Shown piece after piece: positions 32,402-40,968 of a stretch of DNA of 64,000 bases; position 1 is the stretch's first letter; every line of letters begins with the position of its first letter. The notes beneath the pieces are model-generated. The model was not told where the DNA came from. It did not search any database and worked only from the letters and a program-made list of their open reading frames with translations. The translations under genes were made by a program, and so were the position numbers. Source of the stretch: Roseiarcus sp963767245 (lineage in GTDB: Bacteria; Pseudomonadota; Alphaproteobacteria; Rhizobiales; Beijerinckiaceae); NCBI GenBank assembly GCA_963767245.1, contig CAVYDG010000024.1, positions 223,177 through 287,176 of the forward strand, in the 5' to 3' direction.

Positions 32402-34270
32402 TCAGCGTCGGATTCGAACCTGCAAGGGGCTCGTGCGACCGCGAATCGAAACAGTGATCGGCGTGAAGAGTTCTGTATTGACGCTGTCCGGTGGCGAGGT
32501 TGCGCTAGCGGCTGCGAAAAGATCCTCGGACACGACAACGCGGCAATGTTCCTGCTTCGCCACTTCCAGAAGCCGGCTCGCGACATTGACCGTGTCCCCT
32601 GTCGCGGTGATCTGCTGGTGGCTCGGCGAGCCGAGCCGGGACAGGATGGCCGGGCCGAAATGCAGGCCGATCCGAAAGTCGAGCCGATCCCGCGCGGCAG
32701 GAGGCAGATCGGCAAGCCACACGGTCATCAACCTGCAAAGACTCTCGACGGTGGTCAACGCTCTCCCTGGATCGTTGGATTGCGGCTTCGGCAGTCCGAA
32801 CACCGCCAGAACCCCATCGCCCATATAGTTGATGACGACGCCGTCATGCGCGCTCACCTCGCCCTCGACCAGCGTCTGCATCGCGCTTAGAAGGTCGCGC
32901 GACCATTCAGGCCCAAGCGCCTCCGCGACCCCTGTCGACCCGGACAGATCCAGGAACATCACCGCGATGTCCTGGCGGACCGGCTTCACCAGAAAATCCG
33001 GCTCTCGCAAAATGTGGTCGATAAGGAGCGGCGCCTGAAACCTGGCCAGCATCGATCTCTCGGCGGCAATCCTGGTCCCCGCGCGGCGTTCGAAAATGGC
33101 CCGGGCCGCGGCGAAGCCGACGGTCAGCGGCAGGGCCGACGCCAACGGCGCCGCGATGCTGAGCCAGTAGCCATTGATGAACGCGATAAACACCCCGCCG
33201 AGCCAGAGGACAAAAACCAGGCTTGCAACGGTTAGCCCAATCGCCGCGCGGCGCATCGCCATCAGGGTGATCATGGCCATCGGCAGCGCAACCGCCGCGG
33301 CCGCGTCGATCCGGCGGGTCGAGCGCGTCCTCGCCAGTCCGTCGCCGGCCATGAGATTGCCGATCGCCGTCGCGAAGACTTCCGCGCCCGGCGCAACGCG
33401 GTCGAACGGCGTCGCGAACGAGTTGGCGGCGGCCGTCGCCGTGACCCCGACGACGACAACTTGGCCGCGCACCGCCTCGGGATCGAGACCTCCGCGAAGG
33501 ACCTCTGCTGCGCCGATGCGCCGGAAGCTTCCCTCTGGCCCGTAGAAACGCAACGGCATGTGATAGCCGAGGTCCATTTCTCTTACCCGGCCCGCAATCT
33601 CGATCTGGCTGGGACCCAAGACCGGTTCGGCCTTGAGCGCTTCGGACGCCGCCGCGAGCGCGAATGAAGGAACCACGCCGTCGGGAGTTCGATAGATCAT
33701 CGGAATGTAACGAGGGACTCCGCTCGAATCGGTCGAAACGTTGGCAAGGCCCACTTGCGCCGCATCGCGGATCGCATCGATCGGCCAGAGAACGGAGGAT
33801 GGCCTCGGCGCCAACCCCAAGTCGCTAAGCTCGGCTTCTGCGCCCCACGTGTCGACCGGGTCGAAGACTCCGATCGCCGCGACGACAGCCGGCGCCGTCC
33901 TGAGCGCGCCGGCGAGTTGGGCGTCCGCCTCCGCGTCCCGCGCCTTAAGGAAGGCGACGTCGATCGCAATCGCTTGGGGATGGAGGGCCGCCAGGGTCCG
34001 CACGATGCGCGACATCATTTCGCGCGTAGGCGTGTCGCCTCCCGCTTCGCTGAGCGCCTCGTCGTCAATTGCGACAATGATAACGCCCGGCGGCGCCGGA
34101 CGCGCGCCGGCGAGAAGGAAGCGCCAGTCGAGGGTCAGGTTTTCGATCCGGTCCAAGGGGGAAGCGAGACCGTTGAGCTCCAGAGCGCCGAGCGCGCCGC
34201 CGAGAACAAGCGCGGCGGCGAGAAACCCGCCGGTCAGGAACCAGGAAGGTCCGGGCCGTTCGGTTGGCAT
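32402..34270 (-). CDS. CHASE2-domain adenylate/guanylate cyclase (class III)
   Basis: A 622-residue membrane cyclase. Seen in order: an N-terminal membrane helix (LTGGFLAAALVLGGALGAL); an extracytoplasmic CHASE2 sensory domain (about 35-340, with VIIVAIDDEALSEAGGD and VVVVGVTATAA); three membrane helices (about 348-420); and a C-terminal class III cyclase domain (about 450-620). The cyclase has FLDLSGSTG (first metal Asp), INYMGDGVLAVFGLP (second Asp), RIGLHFGPAIL and TGDTVNVASRLLEVAK (the Asn-Arg catalytic pair). It should make cAMP from ATP in response to an external cue. Its ATG directly abuts the stop of the FecR-like gene, so the two form one operon. Confidence 0.88.
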   Translation of the reverse strand: MPTERPGPSWFLTGGFLAAALVLGGALGALELNGLASPLDRIENLTLDWRFLLAGARPAPPGVIIVAIDDEALSEAGGDTPTREMMSRIVRTLAALHPQAIAIDVAFLKARDAEADAQLAGALRTAPAVVAAIGVFDPVDTWGAEAELSDLGLAPRPSSVLWPIDAIRDAAQVGLANVSTDSSGVPRYIPMIYRTPDGVVPSFALAAASEALKAEPVLGPSQIEIAGRVREMDLGYHMPLRFYGPEGSFRRIGAAEVLRGGLDPEAVRGQVVVVGVTATAAANSFATPFDRVAPGAEVFATAIGNLMAGDGLARTRSTRRIDAAAAVALPMAMITLMAMRRAAIGLTVASLVFVLWLGGVFIAFINGYWLSIAAPLASALPLTVGFAAARAIFERRAGTRIAAERSMLARFQAPLLIDHILREPDFLVKPVRQDIAVMFLDLSGSTGVAEALGPEWSRDLLSAMQTLVEGEVSAHDGVVINYMGDGVLAVFGLPKPQSNDPGRALTTVESLCRLMTVWLADLPPAARDRLDFRIGLHFGPAILSRLGSPSHQQITATGDTVNVASRLLEVAKQEHCRVVVSEDLFAAASATSPPDSVNTELFTPITVSIRGRTSPLQVRIRR

Positions 34271-34825
34271 TCACTCCCCGAAACGGGAAAGAAGGGCCCG
34301 CACCCTGGCTTCCCCCCATTGTTTCTGCACCACGGACGTGTCGGCCGGAGTGATATCGACGCCCTGGCCCTCCGTGAGGACGACAGACTGGTTCAGCCGA
34401 CGATTGGTCACCGCCACTGAGCCGGCGAGAACCAGCGCTGAAGTTTTGGCTGGAGTGACTTCCATCGCCCATTTCGTGCCGCGGACCGCTGCGATCGCCA
34501 GCGGGGTAAGGATTTGAAACTTCTCTCGCGGACTCGCCGGATGATATTCGATGAGCAGCGCGCCATCGTCGAGACGGATTCCCGCCGGGAGCGGGTCGCG
34601 CTTCCTATAGAACGGCTGATAGCGAGCGCCCTCGGCGGGCCGAACCGTCAGGGCTTCGCCGCACTGGAGGATCTTTTCGGACTGCGCCCGGTCGTTCGGG
34701 ACGAGCGCGCAGGCGGCTGCCGCGCGAGCAGGGCCCATTCCGGCGATCGCCGCCCCGGACAAGGCCGCCGCGACCAGCGTCGCACGGAAAAAGTTGCAGC
34801 CGGCTGTCCGATTGCTTTTCGACAT
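34271..34825 (-). CDS. Exported FecR-domain protein
   Basis: A 184-residue protein with a Sec signal peptide (FFRATLVAAALSGAAIAG, cleavage near residue 35) and a FecR-type beta-rich domain: ILTPLAIAAVRGTKWAMEV and SALVLAGSVAVTNRR, followed by SVVLTEGQGVDITPADTS. In FecR the domain passes a periplasmic signal to a membrane partner. Here no sigma factor or TonB receptor is nearby; the partner is more likely the CHASE2 cyclase encoded immediately downstream with no gap. GGCGGGAG precedes the ATG at 34825. Confidence 0.8.
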   Translation of the reverse strand: MSKSNRTAGCNFFRATLVAAALSGAAIAGMGPARAAAACALVPNDRAQSEKILQCGEALTVRPAEGARYQPFYRKRDPLPAGIRLDDGALLIEYHPASPREKFQILTPLAIAAVRGTKWAMEVTPAKTSALVLAGSVAVTNRRLNQSVVLTEGQGVDITPADTSVVQKQWGEARVRALLSRFGE

Positions 34826-35106
34826 GAGGGTCGCTCCCGCCGATTGCTCGGCTCCTATGCGAGGCGCCCCTGCGAGTTGCTCCGAGAAGCGTCGCGCCGG
34901 CGAGCGGAGGCGCGTCCAGCGCGGCTTGCCTGGCGCTTAGCTTTCCCCAGAGACACGGATTTGTCGAGCGGTTGATCGGCGCAGCGGCCATCTTTCCGGA
35001 CACCAGGCCGTCTCCAGAAGAGCTGGCCAAGTCATTGGAAAGATCGAGGCGGCACACGAAACCACACGCCCGCCTTCGGAGCGGCTGGCATGGGCGGCCT
35101 CGAAGG

Positions 35107-36405
35107 CTACTCCTGGGGCAGCGCCATCGGTTGGGCCGGAACGGCGGAGGCGAGCGGCCCTGGGCCCGCGCCGTCGCGCTGATAGACGTCGGGCCGGAAC
35201 TGAACAATGCCGTCCGGCGTCGCCCAGGCCGTGACGTAGATCCAATAGACGTTGACCGGTTGCGCGAGCTTCACGTCCTGGCGGTCTCCTGAACGGATCA
35301 CCGCGTCGATCTGGTCGCGACCCCAGCCGGGCGTGTCCTTCAACAGCCAGGCGACGTAATCGCGCACGTCCTGCACCCGGATGCAGCCCGACGACACGAA
35401 CCGGAAGTCGTCGCCGAAAATGCCCTTCGAGGGCGTGTCGTGCATGTAGACGCCGTAGGGGTTGGAAATGTTGATGCGCACGAACCCGAGCGAATTCAGG
35501 TCGGCGCCCGTGTCCTGCCGGTATTTGAAGTTGGTCGCCTCGTTGCTGTTCCAATCGATCGAGGCCGGGGAAACCTCTTGCCCCTCCTTGTTGAACACGC
35601 GAATCTTTTCATCCGCGAGATAGTTCGGATCGGCCTTCATCTTCGGGATGAGGTCCTTCTTGATGAGCGAAGGCGGCACGGTCCAGAATGGATTGAAATT
35701 GATCTCGGTCGCCTTGGTCTGCATGATCGGCGACTGGCGATCGATCTTGCCGACGCCGGCGGCGTGATGGGAATAGACGACCCCGCCTTCGACCGTCTCG
35801 ACCGAGGCGGCGGGAATGTTCGCCACCACGTAGCGAGACCCAAGATCGCCGCTATAGGCCTTCAGCCGGACGATGTTCGTCTGGAGCTGCTGCAGGCGCG
35901 CCGCGGCTGGCACGTTGAGCTCGGTCAGCGTGGCCTCGTTGACGACGCCCGTCTGGCTGAGGCCGTTGCGGGCCTGGAAGCGCTTGACCGCCGCTTCGAC
36001 AAAGGAATCGAACACCGGCCCGTTGCCCGCGACCGGATCCAGATCGCCCGAAGCGACGAGACGCTCGCGCAGCGCTTCCACCGCTTTCGATTTGGAGCCG
36101 ACTCTGAGTTCAGCGCCCGCCGGCACCTGATTCCAGCCGCCGCGGGTGACGATGTCCTGATATTTCTGGATCGCCGCTTCCGTCGCATCGACCGTCGCCG
36201 GCGACAGGATGGGGGTCGCCTCGCGCCCGACCGCCATGTGCGGCGACGCTTCATAGCTTTGCGGCCATTCCGCCTGATCGCTATCCGGATCGTCGGCCTT
36301 GGACGGGGTCGATTCCAGCGCGACAGCAAAAGCTATGCTTGCCGTCGCGGCAAAAAATGCGCGGCGCGAGAGCCGCGAAACGATCATGCCACGCATCAAA
36401 TGCAT
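35107..36405 (-). CDS. L,D-transpeptidase with peptidoglycan-binding domain (YcbB/LdtD-like)
   Basis: About 432 residues. An exported enzyme with a twin-Arg or Sec-type leader (SRLSRRAFFAATASIAFAVAL). A PGB1-type domain (about 95-170) contains FVEAAVKRFQARNGLSQTG. The YkuD catalytic domain (about 200-370) has MHDTPSKGIFGDDFRF and SSGCIRV, with the catalytic Cys. It forms 3-3 (mDap-mDap) cross-links in periplasmic peptidoglycan or attaches proteins to it. The start is uncertain: ATG at 36405 or 36396, the latter better spaced from GGAG. The ldtR gene lies 210 bases upstream in the same direction, matching the known LdtR-ldtP link in Rhizobiales. Confidence 0.88.
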   Translation of the reverse strand: MHLMRGMIVSRLSRRAFFAATASIAFAVALESTPSKADDPDSDQAEWPQSYEASPHMAVGREATPILSPATVDATEAAIQKYQDIVTRGGWNQVPAGAELRVGSKSKAVEALRERLVASGDLDPVAGNGPVFDSFVEAAVKRFQARNGLSQTGVVNEATLTELNVPAAARLQQLQTNIVRLKAYSGDLGSRYVVANIPAASVETVEGGVVYSHHAAGVGKIDRQSPIMQTKATEINFNPFWTVPPSLIKKDLIPKMKADPNYLADEKIRVFNKEGQEVSPASIDWNSNEATNFKYRQDTGADLNSLGFVRINISNPYGVYMHDTPSKGIFGDDFRFVSSGCIRVQDVRDYVAWLLKDTPGWGRDQIDAVIRSGDRQDVKLAQPVNVYWIYVTAWATPDGIVQFRPDVYQRDGAGPGPLASAVPAQPMALPQE

Positions 36406-36615
36406 ATCTCCACAGGACGGCGCCCGTCCTACCCCGACCTGCCCCAGCCCAGATCTTTCGACCTGCGCCGCACCGTTCGCTGGAGGCTCCCGCTTCAGCA
36501 CGAAACATATGGGATAGTCGGGCGTTTTTATGTCCCGCGCGAGTCAAACGCAAGACGGGCGCCCGCGCCGGGGACGCCCGCCCAAGAGAAACCCTGCGAG
36601 GTTAACAGAGGGTAA

Positions 36616-37129
36616 TCAGAGCCGATATTTGATCTGGTCGGTCCAATAACGCTCGAGGCGCAACAGGGAGGCGTTCATGCGGGCGAAGTCGTCGCCGGGA
36701 ATGCCGCCGATCTGCTCGATGGTGCGGGCGTGTTTCTCGTAGACGCTGGAGACGATGCGGTGCACCTCCTTGCCCCGATCGGTCAGGCTGATTTCGAACC
36801 GACCGCCGGTCGATCCGCGAGCGGGAATGGTGGAGGAAGCCCATCTCGACCAGCTTCTTGACGTTGTAGGAAACGTTCGAGCCGAGATAATAGCCACGGG
36901 TGCGCAATTCGCCGGCGGTCAATTCCTTGTCGCCGATATTGTACAGAAGCAACGCTTGCACCGCATTGATGTCCGAACGACCCCGACGGTCGAATTCGTC
37001 CTTGATCACATCAAGCAACCGCCGATGAAGTCGCTCGACCATCGTCAAGGTCTCAAGGTACAGGCCAGACACCCGAAGTTCTGGATCCGGGCGAACTGCG
37101 ATATCCTGCGTTTTGACTGCGTTAATCAT
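36616..37129 (-). CDS. ldtR: LdtR-type MarR-family regulator, frame broken at 36792-36794
   Basis: About 170 residues after removing one A from the AAA run (minus strand CGAAATCAGC). Seen: LTMVERLHRRLLDVIKDEFD, INAVQALLLYNIGDKELTAG, then RGYYLGSNVSYNVKKLVEMG (the winged-helix recognition part), FLHHSRSRIDRRSVR, and in the next frame ISLTDRGKEVH to the C-terminus. The match to LdtR proteins of Liberibacter and rhizobia, which control L,D-transpeptidase and osmotic tolerance genes, rests on this sequence and on the adjacent transpeptidase. The ATG at 37129 begins MINAVKTQDIAV. Palindromes lie about 120-140 bases upstream. Confidence 0.82.
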
Positions 37130-37241
37130 AGCACACCCGTCTGTTCGCTTGCCCACGGCCGACGTTTCTTCGGTCCTCTTATGCGTAGAACTGTAACGTA
37201 AGCCCGTGAATACGAGTTTAAGAGTCAAGATGAATTGAAGG

Positions 37242-37270
37242 TTTTCCAGCGCTGGTAAATTTCAATTGAA
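37242..37270. promoter_or_regulatory. Two palindromes upstream of ldtR
   Basis: CCAGCGCTGG (37246-37255), extended on both sides to TTT-N-10 bases-N-AAA, and TTCAATTGAA (37261-37270). Both are perfect 10-base palindromes with centres 15 bases apart, in an AT-rich patch between ldtR and the DUF6163 gene. They could be operators for the MarR-type protein. No clear -35/-10 pair was found with confidence. Confidence 0.4.
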
Positions 37271-37373
37271 TCAAAGGCTTTGTTTACGTTGACAGGACGC
37301 AAACGTCGGCGGCCGCGACGCTGTTCCGGGGTCGAAAAACGTTGAGGAAGGTATAGCGGCGACGATCCGGTCG

Positions 37374-37844
37374 TCAGGCCCGTTCGCGGACCGCTCGGAA
37401 GCTCAAGAAGAAGTAGCCGGCCACAAGCGCGACGTTCACCAGGGCGCCACCAAAGCCGATCGCGGCCGCGCGTGGGCTCAGGACGGGCGAGGCGGCTTCA
37501 ACCACCGCGCACAAGAGCCAGATCGCGCCGCCCCAGGGCGCGGCCAGCCATAGCCCGATCGCCGCTAAAAGATCGAGACAGGCGAAGGCGACGATCGTCG
37601 CCTGCAGCGGCAGGGCCATAGTCGTGAACTGCCCAAGGCCCGGAAACGCGCCGAGAATGATGGCCCAGTCGAACAGGCCCTTGGCGACCCAGACCCAGGC
37701 AAGCGTGCGCATATACCAGATGAGCGCTACCCCCCAGCCCAGGCCTGAAATGGTCGCCAGGAGATCGCCATTCTCCGGCGCGACTGGCGAGCGATCGATC
37801 AATTCCACCGCGCCGTCGCGGCTCCGGCGCATGATGTATTTCAT
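37374..37844 (-). CDS. Four-helix membrane protein, DUF6163-like
   Basis: A 156-residue protein with four membrane helices: LIWYMRTLAWVWVAKGLFDW region, TMALPLQATIVAFACLDLLA, AIWLLCAVVEAASPVL and ALVNVALVAGYFFLSF. Rhizobiales genomes carry a similar small membrane protein (DUF6163, from memory) next to ldtR. The function is not known. Its start overlaps the stop of the crotonase-fold gene in an ATGA (37841-37844), implying coupled translation. Confidence 0.7.
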   Translation of the reverse strand: MKYIMRRSRDGAVELIDRSPVAPENGDLLATISGLGWGVALIWYMRTLAWVWVAKGLFDWAIILGAFPGLGQFTTMALPLQATIVAFACLDLLAAIGLWLAAPWGGAIWLLCAVVEAASPVLSPRAAAIGFGGALVNVALVAGYFFLSFRAVRERA

Positions 37845-38902
37845 CCGCCGCGCGCCGGAAATGTGAGTTCGCCGTCGCCGAGCGGAGCGAAATAGCGGTC
37901 AATCTCCGTGGACGACGGCGGCAGGCTCCATTGCGGACGATTATCCTTGTCGACGATCACGGCGCGAACACCCTCGTAGAAATCATGCGCGCGGCAAATT
38001 CGCGACACAATGCGGTAATCCATGCGCAGCGCCTGGTCAAAATCGAGCGTCGCGCCGAGCATCATCTGCCTGAGCGCGATCGCCTGGCTCGTCGGCGACT
38101 TCTCCAGCATCGCTGCGCGCGCCGGCGCCGCAAAGGTGCGGCCGCCCGCCTCGGCATCGCGCAGGGCCTCGAGGATCGCCTCGCGATTGGGCCGCGAGAA
38201 TGAGGCCTCGATGTCCTCGGCTTCGCCGATCAGCGCCGAGCGCGGCGCAGGCGCGGCGAACCGGGCGAGCGCAGCCTCGACCGGCTCATCGCTTTGCAGC
38301 GCCCGCAAAAGCGTCGGCAAGGCCCCGCTCGCGACGAAGGTCTGCGCCAGACCCAGCGCGAGCGCGTCGCCCGGGTTCGCGCGCAGGCCGGTGACAGCGA
38401 AATAGACTCCCGCGCGATACTTGAGCCGCGGCAGGAACCATGCCGCTCCCACGTCGGGAAAAAAGCCAATGCCGACCTCCGGCATCGCGAACACGAACCG
38501 CTCGCCCACGACCCGATGGGCCGCGTTCATCATGAGCCCGACGCCGCCGCCCATCGTGATCCCGTCCGCCAGGACGACGATCGGTTTGGAATAGGTCTTG
38601 ATCCGCCGGTCGAGCTGATATTCCTCGCGCCAGAACGTCAGTTGGGCGGCATGATCGCCGGCCCGGCCGAGATCGTACAGGCGGCGGATGTCGCCGCCGG
38701 CGCAAAAGGCGCGCTCGCCCGCCCCGAGGACGACGATCCGATCGACGGCGCCGTGGCGCTCCCATCGGTCGAGCGCGTCGGCGATCAGACGCACCATGGT
38801 CAGGGTCAGCGCGTTCAGCGCCTTGGGGCGATTGAGAACGATAACGCCGGCGCGGCCGCATCGCTCGATGAGCGCCTCGGCGTCTGGCGGCGCGGCAGTC
38901 AC
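37841..38902 (-). CDS. 3-hydroxyisobutyryl-CoA hydrolase (crotonase fold)
   Basis: A 353-residue enoyl-CoA hydratase/isomerase family protein of the length of 3-hydroxyisobutyryl-CoA hydrolases. Seen: LNRPKALNALTLTMVRLIAD, FCAGGDIRRLYDLG (oxyanion hole), VVLADGITMGGGVGLMMNA, MPEVGIGFFPDVGAAWFLPR (with the catalytic Glu), and a C-terminal IVDKDNRPQWSLPPSS near the end, typical of the hydrolase group. It acts in valine breakdown. The start is GTG at 38902, overlapping the adk stop (GTGA). This placement directly after adk is unusual for the chromosome type. Confidence 0.87.
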   Translation of the reverse strand: MTAAPPDAEALIERCGRAGVIVLNRPKALNALTLTMVRLIADALDRWERHGAVDRIVVLGAGERAFCAGGDIRRLYDLGRAGDHAAQLTFWREEYQLDRRIKTYSKPIVVLADGITMGGGVGLMMNAAHRVVGERFVFAMPEVGIGFFPDVGAAWFLPRLKYRAGVYFAVTGLRANPGDALALGLAQTFVASGALPTLLRALQSDEPVEAALARFAAPAPRSALIGEAEDIEASFSRPNREAILEALRDAEAGGRTFAAPARAAMLEKSPTSQAIALRQMMLGATLDFDQALRMDYRIVSRICRAHDFYEGVRAVIVDKDNRPQWSLPPSSTEIDRYFAPLGDGELTFPARGG

Positions 38903-39492
38903 GCCGCAGCGACCTCCGAGACGACTGCGTCGATCGCCTTGGCGACATCCCCGATCGGGGCCATGCCGTCGACTTCATGCAGAAGCCCGCGCTCGCGATA
39001 GAACGGCGTCACCGCCGCCGTATCGCGCGCGTAGGCGCCCAGACGCGACTTGAACACCTCCGGGTCGTCGTCCTTGCGCGCGGGCAGGCCAGCCGCCTTC
39101 GCTTCCTCCGCGCGCTGCACAATTCGCTCCACGAGCTTGGGCGCATCAACCGTCAGTTCGATTGCAGCGTCGACGTCAAGTCCCTTGGCGGCCAGCATGA
39201 TCTCAAGTGCGCGCGCCTGCGCGAGCGTACGCGGAAACCCGTCGAGGATGAAGCCGCGCTTCGCGTCCGGCTCATCGATCCGGTCATTGATAATGCCGAC
39301 AACGATTTCGTCCGACACCAGTGCGCCGGATTCCATCACCGCCTTCGCCTTAAGGCCGATCGGCGTTCCCGCCGCGACCGCCGCGCGCAGCATCTCGCCC
39401 GTCGACAATTGCGGGATGCCGAGGCGCTTGACCAGCCTCTGCGCCTGGGTGCCCTTGCCCGCCCCCGGAGGCCCGAGCAGTATCAACCTCAT
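38899..39492 (-). CDS. adk: Adenylate kinase
   Basis: A 197-residue nucleotide kinase that interconverts ATP + AMP and 2 ADP. Seen: the P-loop GPPGAGKGTQA (residues 7-17), TGEMLRAAVAAGT, the AMP-binding DGFPRTLAQA, and a short LID segment without zinc Cys (AAGLPARKDDDPE), as in the short-lid alphaproteobacterial type. The start ATG at 39492 overlaps the secY stop (39489-39492). In related genomes rpsM follows; here the next gene is a crotonase-fold hydrolase. Confidence 0.95.
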   Translation of the reverse strand: MRLILLGPPGAGKGTQAQRLVKRLGIPQLSTGEMLRAAVAAGTPIGLKAKAVMESGALVSDEIVVGIINDRIDEPDAKRGFILDGFPRTLAQARALEIMLAAKGLDVDAAIELTVDAPKLVERIVQRAEEAKAAGLPARKDDDPEVFKSRLGAYARDTAAVTPFYRERGLLHEVDGMAPIGDVAKAIDAVVSEVAAA

Positions 39493-40823
39493 CGTTTCCG
39501 CCCCTTCAACCTGGCCTTTCTGATCAGGCCTTCGTACTGATGCGCCTGCAAATGACCGTGAATCTGGGCCACTGTGTCCATGGTCACGTTGACCACGATC
39601 AAGAGCGACGTGCCGCCAAAATAGAACGGCAGCGCCGCATAGGAGATGAGCCATTCGGGCAGGAGGCAGATCACCGCGAGATAGAGCGCGCCGAGCACCG
39701 TGATCCGGGTCAGGACATAGTCGATGTATTGCGCCGTGCGCTCGCCCGGCCTCACTCCGGGGATGAAGCCGCCGTGCTTCTTCAAATTCTCGGCGGTGTC
39801 GGCGGGATTGAAGACGGTCGCGGTGTAGAAGAAGGCGAAGAAGACGATCAGCACCGCGTAGAGGATGAGATAAAGCGCGCTGCCCCGCCCCAGAAGCGCT
39901 GAGATCGTCGACAGCACGCCCGATCCCGACGACCCTTGAGCGAAATTGGCGACGGTTGTAGGCAGCAGCAGCAGCGAGGAGGCGAAGATCGGCGGAATGA
40001 CGCCGGATGTATTGAGCTTCAGCGGCAGGAACGAACTTTGCCCCTCATACATCTTGTTCCCGACCTGGCGGCGCGGATAAGTGATCGGCACCCGCCGCTG
40101 CGCCCGCTCCATGAACACGATGAAGGCGACGACGACGAACACCATGATGATCACCGCCAGCACAAGGCCGGTGGAGATCGACCCCTGCCGGCCGAGCTCG
40201 AACAATTGCACCACCGCCTGCGGCAACCGCGCGACGATGCCGGCGAATATGATGAGCGACGACCCATTGCCGACCCCGCGCGACGTAATCTGCTCGCCGA
40301 GCCAGACCAGGAACATCGTGCCGCCGGTCAGCGTCACAATGGTCGAGATGCGAAACAGGAGTCCCGGATCGCTGACGATGCCGGCGCGCCCCTCGAGCCC
40401 GATCGAAATGCCGTAAGCCTGGAAGACCGCCAGGACAACCGTCAGATAGCGGGTGTACTGGTTGAGGATCTTGCGTCCCTGCTCGCCCTCTTTCTTGATC
40501 GCCTCGAGCGAAGGAACGACCGAGCTCAAGAGCTGGATGATGATCGACGCCGAAATATACGGCATGATGTTGAGCGCGAACACCGCCATGCGCTGAACGG
40601 CCCCGCCCGAAAACATGTTGAACATGTCGAGGACGCCCTGCTTTTGACCGAGAAACGAAGCCTCGAATGCAGCGGGGTCGATGCCGGGAAGCGGAATATA
40701 GGTTCCGAGCCGGTAGATGACCAAGGCGCCCAGGGTGAACCAGATGCGCTTCTTGAGTTCGTCGGCCTTGGCGAAGGCGGACCAGTTGATATTGGCTGCG
40801 AGCTGTTCGGCGGCCGACGCCAT
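39489..40823 (-). CDS. secY: Preprotein translocase subunit SecY
   Basis: A 444-residue channel subunit of the SecYEG translocon with ten membrane helices. Seen: the N-terminal IWFTLGALVIYRLGTYIPLP, GIDPAAFEA, SGGAVQRMAVFALNIMPYIS (the plug-region motif), YGISIGLEG, ERAQRRVPITYPRRQ (the cytoplasmic loop that contacts SecA), GVIPPIFASSLLLLP and KHGGFIPGVRPGERTAQYID (the SecY signature). It sits in its usual place after rplO, with a 145-base spacer, and overlaps adk by 4 bases. Confidence 0.97.
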   Translation of the reverse strand: MASAAEQLAANINWSAFAKADELKKRIWFTLGALVIYRLGTYIPLPGIDPAAFEASFLGQKQGVLDMFNMFSGGAVQRMAVFALNIMPYISASIIIQLLSSVVPSLEAIKKEGEQGRKILNQYTRYLTVVLAVFQAYGISIGLEGRAGIVSDPGLLFRISTIVTLTGGTMFLVWLGEQITSRGVGNGSSLIIFAGIVARLPQAVVQLFELGRQGSISTGLVLAVIIMVFVVVAFIVFMERAQRRVPITYPRRQVGNKMYEGQSSFLPLKLNTSGVIPPIFASSLLLLPTTVANFAQGSSGSGVLSTISALLGRGSALYLILYAVLIVFFAFFYTATVFNPADTAENLKKHGGFIPGVRPGERTAQYIDYVLTRITVLGALYLAVICLLPEWLISYAALPFYFGGTSLLIVVNVTMDTVAQIHGHLQAHQYEGLIRKARLKGRKR

Positions 40824-40968
40824 GGCGGATTCGCTCCGGACGGCGCCTCACGACTGGCGCCTTGTTTTACGACACGTCTCTCCCGCCAGCCGAGGCCAGC
40901 GTTGGTGGAAACGCCCCTAGCATATGGTCGTCGCGCGCGCCAATGTCACCCTCAAGGGTGATCGGCGC

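Noticed and set aside
32400..32430. GTTCGAATC-like tRNA T-arm on the minus strand near the cyclase end
   Set aside because: Flanking bases do not pair as a T-stem, and the stretch is the coding end of the cyclase (LQVRIRR then stop).
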